Shown here: positions 33,481 through 43,281 of the stretch, in pieces
Layout: each line of letters starts with the position of its first letter
Numbering within the stretch: position 1 is the stretch's first letter
NCBI GenBank assembly: GCA_900319985.1
Contig: ONQL01000002.1
Location: 6,666 to 70,665, forward strand
Source of the DNA: an uncultured Methanobrevibacter sp.
GTDB lineage: Archaea > Methanobacteriota > Methanobacteria > Methanobacteriales > Methanobacteriaceae
Length of the DNA: 64,000 bases
Direction of reading: 5' to 3'
Made by a program: the position numbers and the translations under genes
Notes under the pieces: generated by a model
Seen by the model: only the letters and a program-made list of their open reading frames with translations
Databases searched by the model: none
What the model was told of the DNA's origin: nothing

Positions 33481-34500
33481 TTATAATAATTCTTTTCTTA
33501 AATCAATTGTGTCTTTCAAATCTGGTCCGGTTGAAATAATAGTTACCGGAACACCAGTTTCGGTTTGAATATCTTCAATGAAAGCCTTGGTTTCAGCTGA
33601 AAGCTGATCGTAGTCTTGAACACGAGCACAGTCAAATAATTTATCAACACAAGTTAATGCAATTTGGGTTGCACCGTTTATTCTGCATGATTCTTTAGCA
33701 AGTTCCATGTCAAAGTAACCTATTCTTCTACGTCTTCCGGTTACAACACCATATTCCTCAAGACCTTTTCTTTCTGCTTCTTCCTGAGTCATTTCAGTTG
33801 GAAATGGTCCTTCCCCAACACGGGAAATATATGATTTAAATACATTAATGACTTCATCTACTTTAGTTGGTCCGACACCGACATCCGCAGCAAATGTGGA
33901 CGCTGTAGTGTCCTTACTTGTTACGAACGGATAAGACCCATAGTAAAGTGAAAGGGCGAAACCTTGTGAACCTTCAATAAATACATTTTCACCATTATCT
34001 ATAGATTCATTGACTTCGAGAGATACATCAGTAATATACTCCTCAAGTTCAGGAGTGTCGCATGCCAACCCTATAGTTCTCATTACGCGATCGGAATTAG
34101 CTGGTCCGCAACCTGAACCTGTACTTCCTATTTTTTTAGCTAAATGTTCTGAAGCCTTATCTCTTGACATGTGATCCTCAGTAATTATAGCACATCTAGG
34201 GTCAACACACATTCTTTCTTTTACATTATATTTTTTTAAATCCTCAAATTCTTTGAATAACACATCAGGATTTACTAAAACCCCAGCACCAATCATGAGT
34301 TTAGCGCCAGTATGTACAAAACCTGATGGGGTTAATCTTAAACCATATTTTTCTCCATTAAATTCAACAGAATGCCCTGCATTTGGCCCAACTCCTGCAC
34401 GAGCAATAATATCTGGTTTATCAGTGTCACAAAGGTAAGTAATACATTTTCCTTTACCTTCATCACCCCATGCTCCACCGACTAAAATACTACAAGTCAT
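33481..34500 (-). CDS. purA: Adenylosuccinate synthetase (short archaeal form)
   Basis: 339 residues, the short archaeal PurA rather than the roughly 430-residue bacterial one. PurA forms adenylosuccinate from IMP, aspartate and GTP in AMP synthesis. Seen: GGAWGDEGKGKCITYL (GTP loop and catalytic Asp), GVGPNAGHSV with catalytic His, STGSGCGPA, EGSQGFALSLYYGSYPFVTSKDTTAS and VTGRRRRIGYFD. Single gene with its own promoter in the 167-bp divergent spacer before the kinase genes. Confidence 0.97.
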   Translation of the reverse strand: MTCSILVGGAWGDEGKGKCITYLCDTDKPDIIARAGVGPNAGHSVEFNGEKYGLRLTPSGFVHTGAKLMIGAGVLVNPDVLFKEFEDLKKYNVKERMCVDPRCAIITEDHMSRDKASEHLAKKIGSTGSGCGPANSDRVMRTIGLACDTPELEEYITDVSLEVNESIDNGENVFIEGSQGFALSLYYGSYPFVTSKDTTASTFAADVGVGPTKVDEVINVFKSYISRVGEGPFPTEMTQEEAERKGLEEYGVVTGRRRRIGYFDMELAKESCRINGATQIALTCVDKLFDCARVQDYDQLSAETKAFIEDIQTETGVPVTIISTGPDLKDTIDLRKELL

Positions 34501-34667
34501 TTAATAACTCCTTAAAATTAATATTATATGAAAATTAAAAAATTTTCGTACCATCTTATATTTTATCATTAATTATTAAAAAGCTTTTGCAATTATTTAT
34601 AAATAAGATATATATTAAAAATATAATATGAATATATTAATATATCAACGAAACTTAAGGTAATTGC

Positions 34668-36551
34668 ATGCATGTTGAAAGACAGTATAGGGAATTAGAA
34701 AAAATAGAAGAAATTAAGGTATACAATGTAAATACTCTCGATTTCTATCAAGAAGCTCCCCGAGTTATGAAACCCGATAAAGTCCGTTTTAGCAACATTA
34801 TGAAACATGTTCCCACAGATATCGATGTTTTTTTACCAGTGAATGAAGGGGAAGACTTCATAATTGAAAGAGTGGGTTGGAATATATTACAAAGGGCCAA
34901 TATTAACCTTGAAGATGTGGAATACAGATTATTAAGCCAATGCTCTCCATTTTTTTATGACATTTTAATTGATGATTTAAGAGAAGTCTATAAAACCGGA
35001 GAAACAAAGGCACTGAGAATTTTTTACTATATCAGTGACAGAGTGAAAACTTTAGCCAATGTCCACATTCTTCGTGATGGAGAGGAAGTTTATTTGATTT
35101 CTGACTTTAAGGAAACCAAACTTGAACCGGACATAAGTGCTGAAGAGCAAAAAAAACAGGACAATGAGAATAAAGCCAGTTTAATTGAATATTTCTCACA
35201 AACCGGAAGTTATTACAAATCACGAGACGAATATGTCTGGACCCCAGGTATTTACAACATCATAAACCGTTCCAAAGAACCTAGGGATTCATATTATAAT
35301 ATTATTTTTGATTTAGTGATTCCTGAAGATAAGCCATTGGTTGAGGAATTGCTTGAAACTATGAGTCCCGAAACTGACACTTATGAAAACATTATTAGAA
35401 TTTCAACACCAGGAGGCCATATTAAATATTTGGACACATACCTATATTCCAAATTTGATGAAAATGGTGAAGAAATAAGTCATTATGGATTATTTAAGGA
35501 TGTCAGTGTTGATTCACACAAACATATGACCAGACCTGTTGATTTCATGTTAAACGGCTTTAACCACAATTCCAAATTATCACTACTCGTGGAACCGTTA
35601 AGTAAAAGATATGAATTTAGTGAAGGATTTTATAAAATAATTGAAATTCCGAAAAAAGATTATATTCACAGTGAAAAAATTATCGAAAATATTGCTGAGC
35701 CGGAAGCAAGAGACAATATCATGAAATTAATTAACGGTGAACTTGAAGAGGTAAATGAAATCATTACATACAATATCAACGGCAATGAAGAAAACCAGAA
35801 AATTTGCGAATTATTTATTGAAAGATTCACTTATGGTAATAAAACCCACAGTATCGGATTTTTAACAGATGTTACTATTGCACGTCAAAAGCAAAAGGAA
35901 CTAGTCGAATCAAATGCGACAAAAAACATTTTAATTAAAGAAGTTCACCACAGAGTGAAAAACAACCTACAAGTGTTAAACAGTTTCCTGAATCTTGAAA
36001 GAAGAGCATACGGAAGTAACCCAAACAAAATTCTGGACAATATGCAGGCACGTTTATCTTCACTCGCATTACTTCATGAAAAAACTTACAACACAACTGA
36101 TTTTATAAACATCAACCTTAAGGATTATATTATTGATCAAGACACAACTCTTCAAAACCTATTTACAACCAAAGACATTCATTTTGAATCAGATATTAAT
36201 GAAGAAATCCATTTATCAATGGAAATAATCACACCATTACTTTTGGTTATTGACGAGTTAACAATGAATGCAATTAAGCATGCATTTCCAGATGAAAATC
36301 AGGAAGATAAAACTATTTATAAAAAAATCGATTATGTGGATGAAAATATTTGTGAGTTAATCTTAAAAGACAATGGAGTTGGAATTGAAAACCCTGAAAA
36401 ACTTGTAAACCATAATTTAGGTTGGGAAATCATCATGAGTTTAACCCGCCAGATTAACGGTAAAATTGAAATATTGGACTTAGATGTTGGAACAGGATTT
36501 AAATTAACATTTCCAAAAACTTTTAATTATGAATTAAATGGGGATGAATAG
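34668..36551 (+). CDS. Sensor histidine kinase, PAS-HisKA_2-HATPase (copy 1)
   Basis: 627 residues, no membrane segment. An N-terminal sensing region (1-160), a PAS-like domain (about 170-280; YFSQTGSYYKSRDEYVWTPGIY), a second sensor segment (290-410), the HisKA_2 dimerisation block ILIKEVHHRVKNNLQVLNS with the phospho-accepting His at about 427/428, and a HATPase domain (about 500-625: N box ELTMNAIKHAF, G1 DNGVGIENP, G2 VGTGFKLTF). It should autophosphorylate and pass phosphate to the nearby receiver protein. The paralogue starts 2 nt after its stop. Confidence 0.92.
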   Translation: MHVERQYRELEKIEEIKVYNVNTLDFYQEAPRVMKPDKVRFSNIMKHVPTDIDVFLPVNEGEDFIIERVGWNILQRANINLEDVEYRLLSQCSPFFYDILIDDLREVYKTGETKALRIFYYISDRVKTLANVHILRDGEEVYLISDFKETKLEPDISAEEQKKQDNENKASLIEYFSQTGSYYKSRDEYVWTPGIYNIINRSKEPRDSYYNIIFDLVIPEDKPLVEELLETMSPETDTYENIIRISTPGGHIKYLDTYLYSKFDENGEEISHYGLFKDVSVDSHKHMTRPVDFMLNGFNHNSKLSLLVEPLSKRYEFSEGFYKIIEIPKKDYIHSEKIIENIAEPEARDNIMKLINGELEEVNEIITYNINGNEENQKICELFIERFTYGNKTHSIGFLTDVTIARQKQKELVESNATKNILIKEVHHRVKNNLQVLNSFLNLERRAYGSNPNKILDNMQARLSSLALLHEKTYNTTDFININLKDYIIDQDTTLQNLFTTKDIHFESDINEEIHLSMEIITPLLLVIDELTMNAIKHAFPDENQEDKTIYKKIDYVDENICELILKDNGVGIENPEKLVNHNLGWEIIMSLTRQINGKIEILDLDVGTGFKLTFPKTFNYELNGDE

Positions 36552-36553
36552 AA

Positions 36554-38428
36554 ATGAGAATACATAAAGAGTATCGGAGACTGGAAAATATTGAAGAAGT
36601 GAATATCTATGATGTTCATGAAAAAGAATTTTATCGAGACGCTCCGAAAGAGTTTGATATGGAAAAAATTCCATTCCAAGAGGTTATGAAAAATATCAAA
36701 ACAGATGTTAACATATTCTTGCCATACAATGACGGAAAAGATTTTATCATACATGGACTGGGAAATAATGCTCTTAAAAGAGGTAATATTACTCAGGAAG
36801 ATGTTGAAGGAAGATTATTAAGTAAAAGTTCCCCCATGTTCTTTCAACTTTTATATGAAGCCCTTTTTGAAGTTTATAAAACTCGTGAAACAAAGAACAT
36901 GCGATTCTTATATCATCACAAAGAGAAATTAGCCAGACTGACAAATGTTAAAATAATCTATGAAATGGGAAGAGTATTCCTTCTTTCTGACCATATTGAT
37001 ACAAGTGAAAGCAGCTTATACATTTCTGATGAAGAAAAACGTGAAGAAGACAAAGCCAATTTAATAGAATACTTTGCTCAAACTGGAAGTTACTATAAAA
37101 TTAACGGAAAATATTCCTGGACACAAGGTATTTACAATATAATTAACCGTCCTAGAGACGAATATGACGAATATTACAATATTGTTTTTGATTTGGCAAT
37201 CCCCGAAGATAAGCCATTGACCGAAAAAATTATTAAAATTATGGATTCCGGCACATCCCATTATGAGTCCATTATCAGAATAAGAACCAATGACGGAACA
37301 TTAAAATATGTTGAAATCAATTTATACTCAAAATTCGATGAAAAAGGCAATCTAATCAGCCGTTATGGATTAATGAAAGATGTGACCACATACTCACATG
37401 ACAAAATAAGAAGACCTGTTGACTTCCTATTGAGCGGTTTTAAAAATAGTAAAAAATTAGCTTTGCTCATTGAACCATTAAATACCAAACAATATGAATT
37501 CTCACAGGGTTTCTATCATTTAATTGAAGAGGACCCTGAAGAGTATCGTCATTCCAGAGCAGTAGTTCAAAATATTGTGGAAGAAGATGTTATCAACAAC
37601 ATATTGCAGTTGGTTGATGGTCAAATCAATGAACTTGAAGAGTCATTTACATATAATGTAAAAGGTAACGAAAACAATCAAAAAATTTGTGAAATTTACT
37701 TGGAAAGATTCGAATTTGGTTCCGAATCACACAGTATCGGATTTTTAACAGACGTTACTGAAGAAAGAACAAAACAACTGGAACTTATGGAAGCCAATGA
37801 ACATCAAAAAGTATTAATTAAAGAGGTTCACCACAGGGTGAAAAACAACTTACAAGTACTAAACAGTTTTCTGAACCTTGAAAAAAGAGCATACAGAGAT
37901 AAACCAACTATTATTATCGACCATATGCAATCCAGATTATCATCTTTAGCAATTCTTCATGAGAAAACATACAATACCACAGACTTTAAAAACATCAATC
38001 TTAAAGAATACATCGAAGACCAGGACGGCCAATTAAGAAGTCTGATTGGTTTAAGAGAGGGTATTGAGTTTGAATCTGATGTTGATGGAGACTTGGTTTT
38101 GACAATTGAGGTCATTACACCATTATTATTAGTGATAGATGAACTAACCATGAATGCAATAAAACATGCATTCCCAGATAAAAGTAAACCTAACAAAAAG
38201 ATTATCAAAAAGATACATAAAATCGATAATGAAACAGCAGAATTGATTCTTCAGGATAACGGTGTTGGAATAGATGATCCGGATAAGATTACTAAAAATC
38301 TCGGATGTGAAATTATCAAAAATCTGACAAAACAATTAGACGGCCACATTGAATTATTCCAACATGAAAATGGAACAGGATACAAATTAACATTCCCCAT
38401 TTACATGTCACACACCATTGAAGGATAA
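36554..38428 (+). CDS. Sensor histidine kinase, PAS-HisKA_2-HATPase (copy 2)
   Basis: 624 residues, a full-length tandem paralogue of the previous gene with the same domain order: sensing region, PAS-like block YFAQTGSYYKINGKYSWTQG, HisKA_2 box VLIKEVHHRVKNNLQVLNS, and HATPase with ELTMNAIKHAF, DNGVGIDDP and NGTGYKLTF. The kinase half is much more alike than the N-terminal sensing part, suggesting different inputs feeding one response regulator. Co-transcribed with copy 1; the receiver gene follows after 80 nt. Confidence 0.92.
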   Translation: MRIHKEYRRLENIEEVNIYDVHEKEFYRDAPKEFDMEKIPFQEVMKNIKTDVNIFLPYNDGKDFIIHGLGNNALKRGNITQEDVEGRLLSKSSPMFFQLLYEALFEVYKTRETKNMRFLYHHKEKLARLTNVKIIYEMGRVFLLSDHIDTSESSLYISDEEKREEDKANLIEYFAQTGSYYKINGKYSWTQGIYNIINRPRDEYDEYYNIVFDLAIPEDKPLTEKIIKIMDSGTSHYESIIRIRTNDGTLKYVEINLYSKFDEKGNLISRYGLMKDVTTYSHDKIRRPVDFLLSGFKNSKKLALLIEPLNTKQYEFSQGFYHLIEEDPEEYRHSRAVVQNIVEEDVINNILQLVDGQINELEESFTYNVKGNENNQKICEIYLERFEFGSESHSIGFLTDVTEERTKQLELMEANEHQKVLIKEVHHRVKNNLQVLNSFLNLEKRAYRDKPTIIIDHMQSRLSSLAILHEKTYNTTDFKNINLKEYIEDQDGQLRSLIGLREGIEFESDVDGDLVLTIEVITPLLLVIDELTMNAIKHAFPDKSKPNKKIIKKIHKIDNETAELILQDNGVGIDDPDKITKNLGCEIIKNLTKQLDGHIELFQHENGTGYKLTFPIYMSHTIEG

Positions 38429-38508
38429 TCATTTAATAGAATAAAAAATTAATTTAAACTAAATTATTTAAATAAACAGATACAAACATAATTAAGTGAG
38501 TGAAAAAA

Positions 38509-38916
38509 ATGAGCGAAAGAATATTAATTGTAGAAGATGAAGCGATTACTGCATTGGATTTGAAATATAGTTTGGAAGATTTAGGATATGAAGTTATTGA
38601 CACAGTTGACACAGGTCAGGACGCGATAGATGTTGCTGCAGAAAAAGTACCTGATGTCGTTTTAATGGATATTAAATTAAAAGGAGATATGGAAGGTATT
38701 GAAGCAGCTGAAGTAATATCTGAATTAAGAATACCCGTCATTTATTTAACTGCAAACACCGATACAGATACTTTTGAAAAATCTAATGTGAAAGAATCTT
38801 ATGCATTTGTTTCAAAACCATATGACATTAATAAATTAGATAAAACTCTTAAAATAACAATCAATAGAGCTAAATTAGAAGAAAACAAACTTAATGATGC
38901 AAGTGGATTCAAATAG
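38509..38916 (+). CDS. Single-domain response regulator (receiver)
   Basis: 135 residues from the ATG at 38509 (GTGAGTG upstream; a GTG at 38500 is the alternative). It is a bare receiver: acidic pair in IVEDEAI, phospho-acceptor Asp54 in VVLMDIKLKG, conserved Thr in YLTANT and Lys in VSKPYD. No output domain, so it must act through protein contact, perhaps on the next product or as a phosphate shuttle. Expected target of the two upstream kinases. Confidence 0.93.
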   Translation: MSERILIVEDEAITALDLKYSLEDLGYEVIDTVDTGQDAIDVAAEKVPDVVLMDIKLKGDMEGIEAAEVISELRIPVIYLTANTDTDTFEKSNVKESYAFVSKPYDINKLDKTLKITINRAKLEENKLNDASGFK

Positions 38917-38922
38917 ATTCAA

Positions 38923-39567
38923 ATGACTGAGTTACAATTAATTGAAGGCAAACCTAAAATATTTGCCATCAGTTCTGAAGAGATGATACTGTATCAAATT
39001 GAAAGTTATGTTGAAAACTATGATTACAAATATGTGGGATCAGCATCTGAAAAAACAGAGATTTTCAAAAAAATAGATGAACTGTCCCCAAATCTCATAT
39101 TTTTAGATACTGAAGAAGAAGGATTGGATTTACTTGAAACAGCAACTGATTTAGAAATATTTAACGTTCCAGTAATCATTATAGTTGGAGCCCTCTTTGA
39201 CAATACCATTGACAAATTATTGATGAGTAACCATTATAGTTATCTGCTCAAACCACTTGATGAAGACGAATTGCAAAGAGCTATGGCTGTATCACTTAAA
39301 AAACATGAGCAGAACATATTAAGTGTTCAGACAGCTCAAAGGAAAATGCAGGAAAAAAATACAGAACTCCTAGTTGAAAAATCAGATTCAAGTTTTCTTT
39401 TAATTCTTTGTATTGCCTTAATCATAATAGCTATATTAAGCAGGAATGCAACATGGCTTCAATGGGTACTTTTAATACCTACATTGGCCATGCTTATAAA
39501 TACAATTGCAAGTTTAAAAAAACAGAAAGAGGTCACTGAATATGAAGAAGATGACCTGCTTTTATAA
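38923..39567 (+). CDS. Receiver-like domain with C-terminal membrane segments; front half of a broken glycosyltransferase fusion
   Basis: 214 residues as it stands. Residues 10-130 form a receiver-like domain (Asp62 in LIFLDTEEEG, Lys in LLKPLDEDEL); then a coiled linker and two hydrophobic helices (about 155-173 and 178-195), ending EYEEDDLLL. Immediately after, in another frame, a family 2 glycosyltransferase begins (FISIFIPAHNEE). Adding one C near 39559-39560 would give EEDDLPFISIFIP, the normal join of membrane segments to a GT2 domain. So this is probably the N-terminal half of a receiver-membrane-GT2 fusion split by a one-base deletion. Confidence 0.7.
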   Translation: MTELQLIEGKPKIFAISSEEMILYQIESYVENYDYKYVGSASEKTEIFKKIDELSPNLIFLDTEEEGLDLLETATDLEIFNVPVIIIVGALFDNTIDKLLMSNHYSYLLKPLDEDELQRAMAVSLKKHEQNILSVQTAQRKMQEKNTELLVEKSDSSFLLILCIALIIIAILSRNATWLQWVLLIPTLAMLINTIASLKKQKEVTEYEEDDLLL

Positions 39568-40670
39568 GCATTTTTATTCCTGCACACAACGAAGAACATA
39601 CTATTGAATCAACTGTTAGAAGTGTTTGTAGCTCAGAATATACCAAACATGGAGAATCAAATTTTGAAGTTATCGTTGTTAATGACGGATCTACCGACAC
39701 AACCGGAGAAATCCTATCCAAATTAAAAGAAGAAAATCCAGAGCTCAGAATTGTTACAAGACACCCTCCACGATCAGGAAAAGGTAAAGGATTTGTTTTA
39801 AACGATGCATTGACATTATCAAAATGAGAAGTCATTGGTGTTTTTGATGCGGATACACAAATCAAGACAGATTTCTTAATGACAATTGTCCAATACCCCA
39901 ATGGAGACAAAATTGAAGGTGTGCAATCAAGAGTTAAAATGTGGAACAAAAATGAAAACTTTTTAGCCCGTATGCAACATGTTGAATTTGCAAGTTTTGG
40001 AAATACATTGATTGGAAAAGATAATCTTGATTTTACCGGATTTTTAGGAGGAAATGGACAATTCGTAAGAAAACAGTCAATCATAGACTGTGGTCGCTGG
40101 GACGGTTTTGCAGTAACCGAAGACTTAAATTTAGCAATTAAAATTATTCTTAAGGGTGGAAAAATTCGTTACTGTGGTGAATGTGCAGTATATCAAGAGG
40201 CAGTAACAACATGGAAAGCTTTTTTCAGACAAAGAGTTCGATGGGCAATTGGTAACTTTGAAACATTATTTGTATATTTGCCTCAAATCATTAGGGCAAA
40301 AATACCTATCGGAAAAAAATACAATATTCTGGAACATATTTCATTTTACAGTTTCAATTTATTAATATCCTTCGGATTTGTAATTACAATACTTAATGCT
40401 ATTTCCTGGTTCATATTCAATGGTGCAACAGTTATCAGAATGGAAGCACCGTTTATTGTTGGAATATTATCAATGTTTGCATTTTTCCCAGGAATTTTAC
40501 TTGCTCTTTCAAGGGACCGCCCTACTGCTTTAGAATATGTTAAAGACCTTGTAAAATATTATATTTACTGTTTCCATTTAATTCCATTATTCTTCATTAC
40601 AATGATAACAATGCTTACTAGAAAAGAAAGAAAATGGTCTAAAACAGAACATAACGGAGGCGAACAATGA
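39555..40670 (+). pseudogene. Membrane glycosyltransferase family 2, disrupted by frameshift and in-frame TGA
   Basis: From 39567 the frame encodes SIFIPAHNEEHTIESTVRS, a GT2 N-terminus, with FEVIVVNDGSTDTTGE (nucleotide-sugar Asp), then a TGA at 39825-39827, then EVIGVFDADTQI (DxD motif), FLGGNGQFVRK, DGFAVTEDLNL (catalytic TED), and RQRVRWAIGN (Q/RxxRW motif), followed by four hydrophobic helices and a basic C-terminus. This is a processive, BcsA/NodC-like synthase architecture. With both the upstream frameshift and the TGA it cannot make a full protein unless the sequence is wrong. The intact open part is 39879-40670. Stop overlaps the next gene (ATGA). Confidence 0.85.
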
Positions 40671-41284
40671 GAAAAGGAGACATAATACGTGGAATAGTTC
40701 TTGTAATTATTATTCTTTTCTTTGCAACAAATATCAATGGAATCAATAGTTTCTTAAGTGTTCACAGTGATAAAACTATCGATTTTGACCATAGTTCAAC
40801 CATTGTACCGCAAGCATGGAATACCACAGATGAACTGAACTTAGCAAATGAGTCTAAAACTCCTCATGCAATTACAAATAAATATGTGTATATTGACCAT
40901 TGGGATGATTGGCCCGAAGATCATATCACATCAATTTCGGAGGCGAAATTTGAATCCATGGAAAAAGGAGGATATAAAGTTATTAAAACTGAAAATTCCA
41001 CTGCCAGCGGAGTACCAGTTTCAAAACAATATTTCTCAAATCCTTCAAGAGATACAAATGTGACCTGGAACCATATTGGTGTCAACTATGTTTTCCATAA
41101 AGAGGACACAAACTACCTAATACAGGTGCATTATTTCACAACCCAGGATTACAACAACACTACATTTTTAAAAGAGATAGATGATTGTGTTGAAGATGAT
41201 ATGAGCAATATCCACAACAATCAACATAACGAATTTATCTCAGGTGTGAGAGATGTTTACAATTTCATAATATCTCACACATAA
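40667..41284 (+). CDS. Membrane-anchored exported protein of unknown function
   Basis: 205 residues. Residues 6-24 form a signal anchor (IIRGIVLVIIILFFATNI); the remainder is polar, Asn-rich and extracytoplasmic, with a beta-rich VNYVFHKEDTNYLIQVHYFTT segment. The ATG overlaps the glycosyltransferase stop (ATGA), so it was translated together with that enzyme and may assist or modify polysaccharide synthesis. No named family recognised. Confidence 0.78.
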   Translation: MRKGDIIRGIVLVIIILFFATNINGINSFLSVHSDKTIDFDHSSTIVPQAWNTTDELNLANESKTPHAITNKYVYIDHWDDWPEDHITSISEAKFESMEKGGYKVIKTENSTASGVPVSKQYFSNPSRDTNVTWNHIGVNYVFHKEDTNYLIQVHYFTTQDYNNTTFLKEIDDCVEDDMSNIHNNQHNEFISGVRDVYNFIISHT

Positions 41285-41394
41285 TCTTTTTATTCAAAAG
41301 ACGAGTGAAAATTTAATAACTTATTTTTAAAAAATAGACAATAATCAATCGTTTAATTAAAATAATTAAATGAAAAATAAAAAAGTAAAAGAAA

Positions 41395-41988
41395 TTATTC
41401 TTTAGGATACATCAATGGATGATTTTCACACATTGGATTTTTTATAATATTCCTTTTCAAATGATATTTCAAGAAATAAAGCATCCACTGGTTAGATAAT
41501 TCCCTTAAAGACGCATCATCCAATTTTTCATGTTTTGTGAAAAAATCAAGCTGATTTCCGCCAACAACAATAGCTATCTCTTTTGTTTTTATTAACATGA
41601 AAAAATCACATCTAATATTGTGAATATTGAAGTCTTCTACAACAGATATGCTTTTTTCTTTTTTATAGTCATAGAAGAAATTATTGAGGTACTCAAAGTC
41701 AACAAATCTTATATCCTCAACATCAAGCAAAACATATTCGCTTAAAAGCTGACTTTTAAAATTGTATTTAGATAAAAATTCAATATCCCAAATATTATTA
41801 TAAAACACTGTGAAAAAGGAATCAACTGCAAAACGAACTGTAAGAGTAAAATCTTCAGTTTCTTTAGGGATTCCAAGTTCAACATCCTGAAAATCCATAT
41901 AAATTGAATCCTGAGATATTTCAATTGAAGTTAATTTACCTGAATTAATAATTACTTCCCTAATTAATTTAAGTGATCTTCCGTTCAT
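41395..41988 (-). CDS. Hypothetical protein, last of a three-gene unit
   Basis: 197 residues, mixed alpha/beta, no membrane segments. It starts 3 nt after the stop of the DUF6891-like gene and is probably co-transcribed with it. I do not recognise the family. A Phe/Tyr-rich central region (FFYDYKKEKSIS) and an IRCDFFMLIKTKEIAIVVGG stretch suggest a compact globular domain. Confidence 0.7.
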   Translation of the reverse strand: MNGRSLKLIREVIINSGKLTSIEISQDSIYMDFQDVELGIPKETEDFTLTVRFAVDSFFTVFYNNIWDIEFLSKYNFKSQLLSEYVLLDVEDIRFVDFEYLNNFFYDYKKEKSISVVEDFNIHNIRCDFFMLIKTKEIAIVVGGNQLDFFTKHEKLDDASLRELSNQWMLYFLKYHLKRNIIKNPMCENHPLMYPKE

Positions 41989-41990
41989 TT

Positions 41991-42590
41991 TTACCCCTTT
42001 GTAAAATTATCATAAGCTCCTTCAATTTCAAACTCTTTTTCATCATCATAAGATTTATCCCATTCAAAAGGATTAATTTCAATTTGATTATTAATAGTTC
42101 CATCCCAATTGATTTCAAAATTTTCAGATTTCAGAGAATTGCAAACAATTTTGCCAATATCTAAAGCTTTATTCTCATCATTTTCAAAATCTCCAAAAGT
42201 GATTTTTAATTTATTTTCTAAGATGGCCTCTTCAACATCTTCAAAAGTATAAAAGCAAAAACCCTCTGGAGAATAATTATTATTCTTTAGATGAACAAGC
42301 AATTCAAAGGCATCATTTACGCCCTCTTCGATATCATAACCGCAATTATGAATAGCTACAATATTTTCATCAACCAATAACTTAAAAACTTTATCCAACT
42401 TATTGAAATTAACATTATCAAATTCATTCAAAGAAATATCAAATTGAGAAAAATCAATATTTTCCTCAATAAACTCATCTTCCAATATTTCTATGATTTC
42501 ATCCTTGTTGAAAAAACCAGATTTAGAAAGTGCATTAATCATATATTCTATTTCTTCAACTAAATCCGGACTAATTATTTCATCGTTCAT
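41991..42590 (-). CDS. DUF6891-like protein
   Basis: 199 residues from the ATG at 42590 with GGTGA directly upstream (the frame continues to 42599). The block HNCGYDIEEGVNDAFELL, GFCFYTFEDVEEAI, LKITFGDFE and FEINWDGTINNQIEINPFEW matches what I know of DUF6891, a family of unknown function. It overlaps the DUF6882-like gene by 11 nt, implying translational coupling. Confidence 0.7.
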   Translation of the reverse strand: MNDEIISPDLVEEIEYMINALSKSGFFNKDEIIEILEDEFIEENIDFSQFDISLNEFDNVNFNKLDKVFKLLVDENIVAIHNCGYDIEEGVNDAFELLVHLKNNNYSPEGFCFYTFEDVEEAILENKLKITFGDFENDENKALDIGKIVCNSLKSENFEINWDGTINNQIEINPFEWDKSYDDEKEFEIEGAYDNFTKG

Positions 42591-43272
42591 CGTCACCAAA
42601 GATTAAAATACGAGTTACATTTCCCCTTTCGGTAAATCCTACCATAACACGACTTTCACCAATTTTAGCCAATGCAAAGTCGTCATGAGGTTTATAACCA
42701 TATCCTTTAAGTTTAGTATATGCTTCAAATGCGATTCTAGGGTATATATTGAAATTCTTTTGGAAAGTTAAATAAGTATCTCTAAATTTCACAACGGAAT
42801 TATTCTCTTTAATCAAATCGGATTTGATAACTACGAATATGTCAATTCCATCTTCAGAAACTGCATAATATGCATCATAATCAAATATAGCTGTTGCAGT
42901 CATTGCTAAAGAATGACAATCATTATAGTCTGAGTGAATATCAGGAGAATTAAATTCACCTATTTCAAACTCATCACCAATATCTTTGATTTGCTTGGAC
43001 AGTTTAATTAGATTATCGCCAAATATGTCCTCATTATCCCAAGCCCAAGACCATTGCTTTAAATCCTGAGAATAAAAACCTAAAATTTGTACAGGAAGTG
43101 AGATATCATCAAAAGAGATTATTCCCTTTTCAATATCCAAATCACCAACTGTTTCACCAATTAATTCTGAAAGATTTTCTTGTTTGTCCAGAGCCAAAGC
43201 TCCATATTTAGATAAAACAATTTTAAATGAATCTCCTTCTTCAATAGCTATTGGTTTTTCAATTACTTTCAA
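42580..43272 (-). CDS. DUF6882-like protein
   Basis: About 230 residues. A TTG at 43272 is favoured because AGGTG lies 6-8 nt before it; a GTG at 43281 would overlap that site. The block ILGFYSQDLKQWSWAWDNEDI and the later CHSLAMTATAIFDYDAYYAV correspond to the DUF6882 family of unknown function. DUF6882 and DUF6891 occur side by side here, coupled by overlapping reading frames, with dapL immediately upstream on the same strand. Confidence 0.7.
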   Translation of the reverse strand: MKVIEKPIAIEEGDSFKIVLSKYGALALDKQENLSELIGETVGDLDIEKGIISFDDISLPVQILGFYSQDLKQWSWAWDNEDIFGDNLIKLSKQIKDIGDEFEIGEFNSPDIHSDYNDCHSLAMTATAIFDYDAYYAVSEDGIDIFVVIKSDLIKENNSVVKFRDTYLTFQKNFNIYPRIAFEAYTKLKGYGYKPHDDFALAKIGESRVMVGFTERGNVTRILIFGDDER

Positions 43273-43281
43273 TATTAACAC

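Noticed and set aside
39825..39827. In-frame TGA as possible selenocysteine codon in the glycosyltransferase
   Set aside because: No selenoprotein glycosyltransferase is known, no SECIS-like hairpin was seen, and the same gene has a separate frameshift, so a nonsense mutation or error is simpler.
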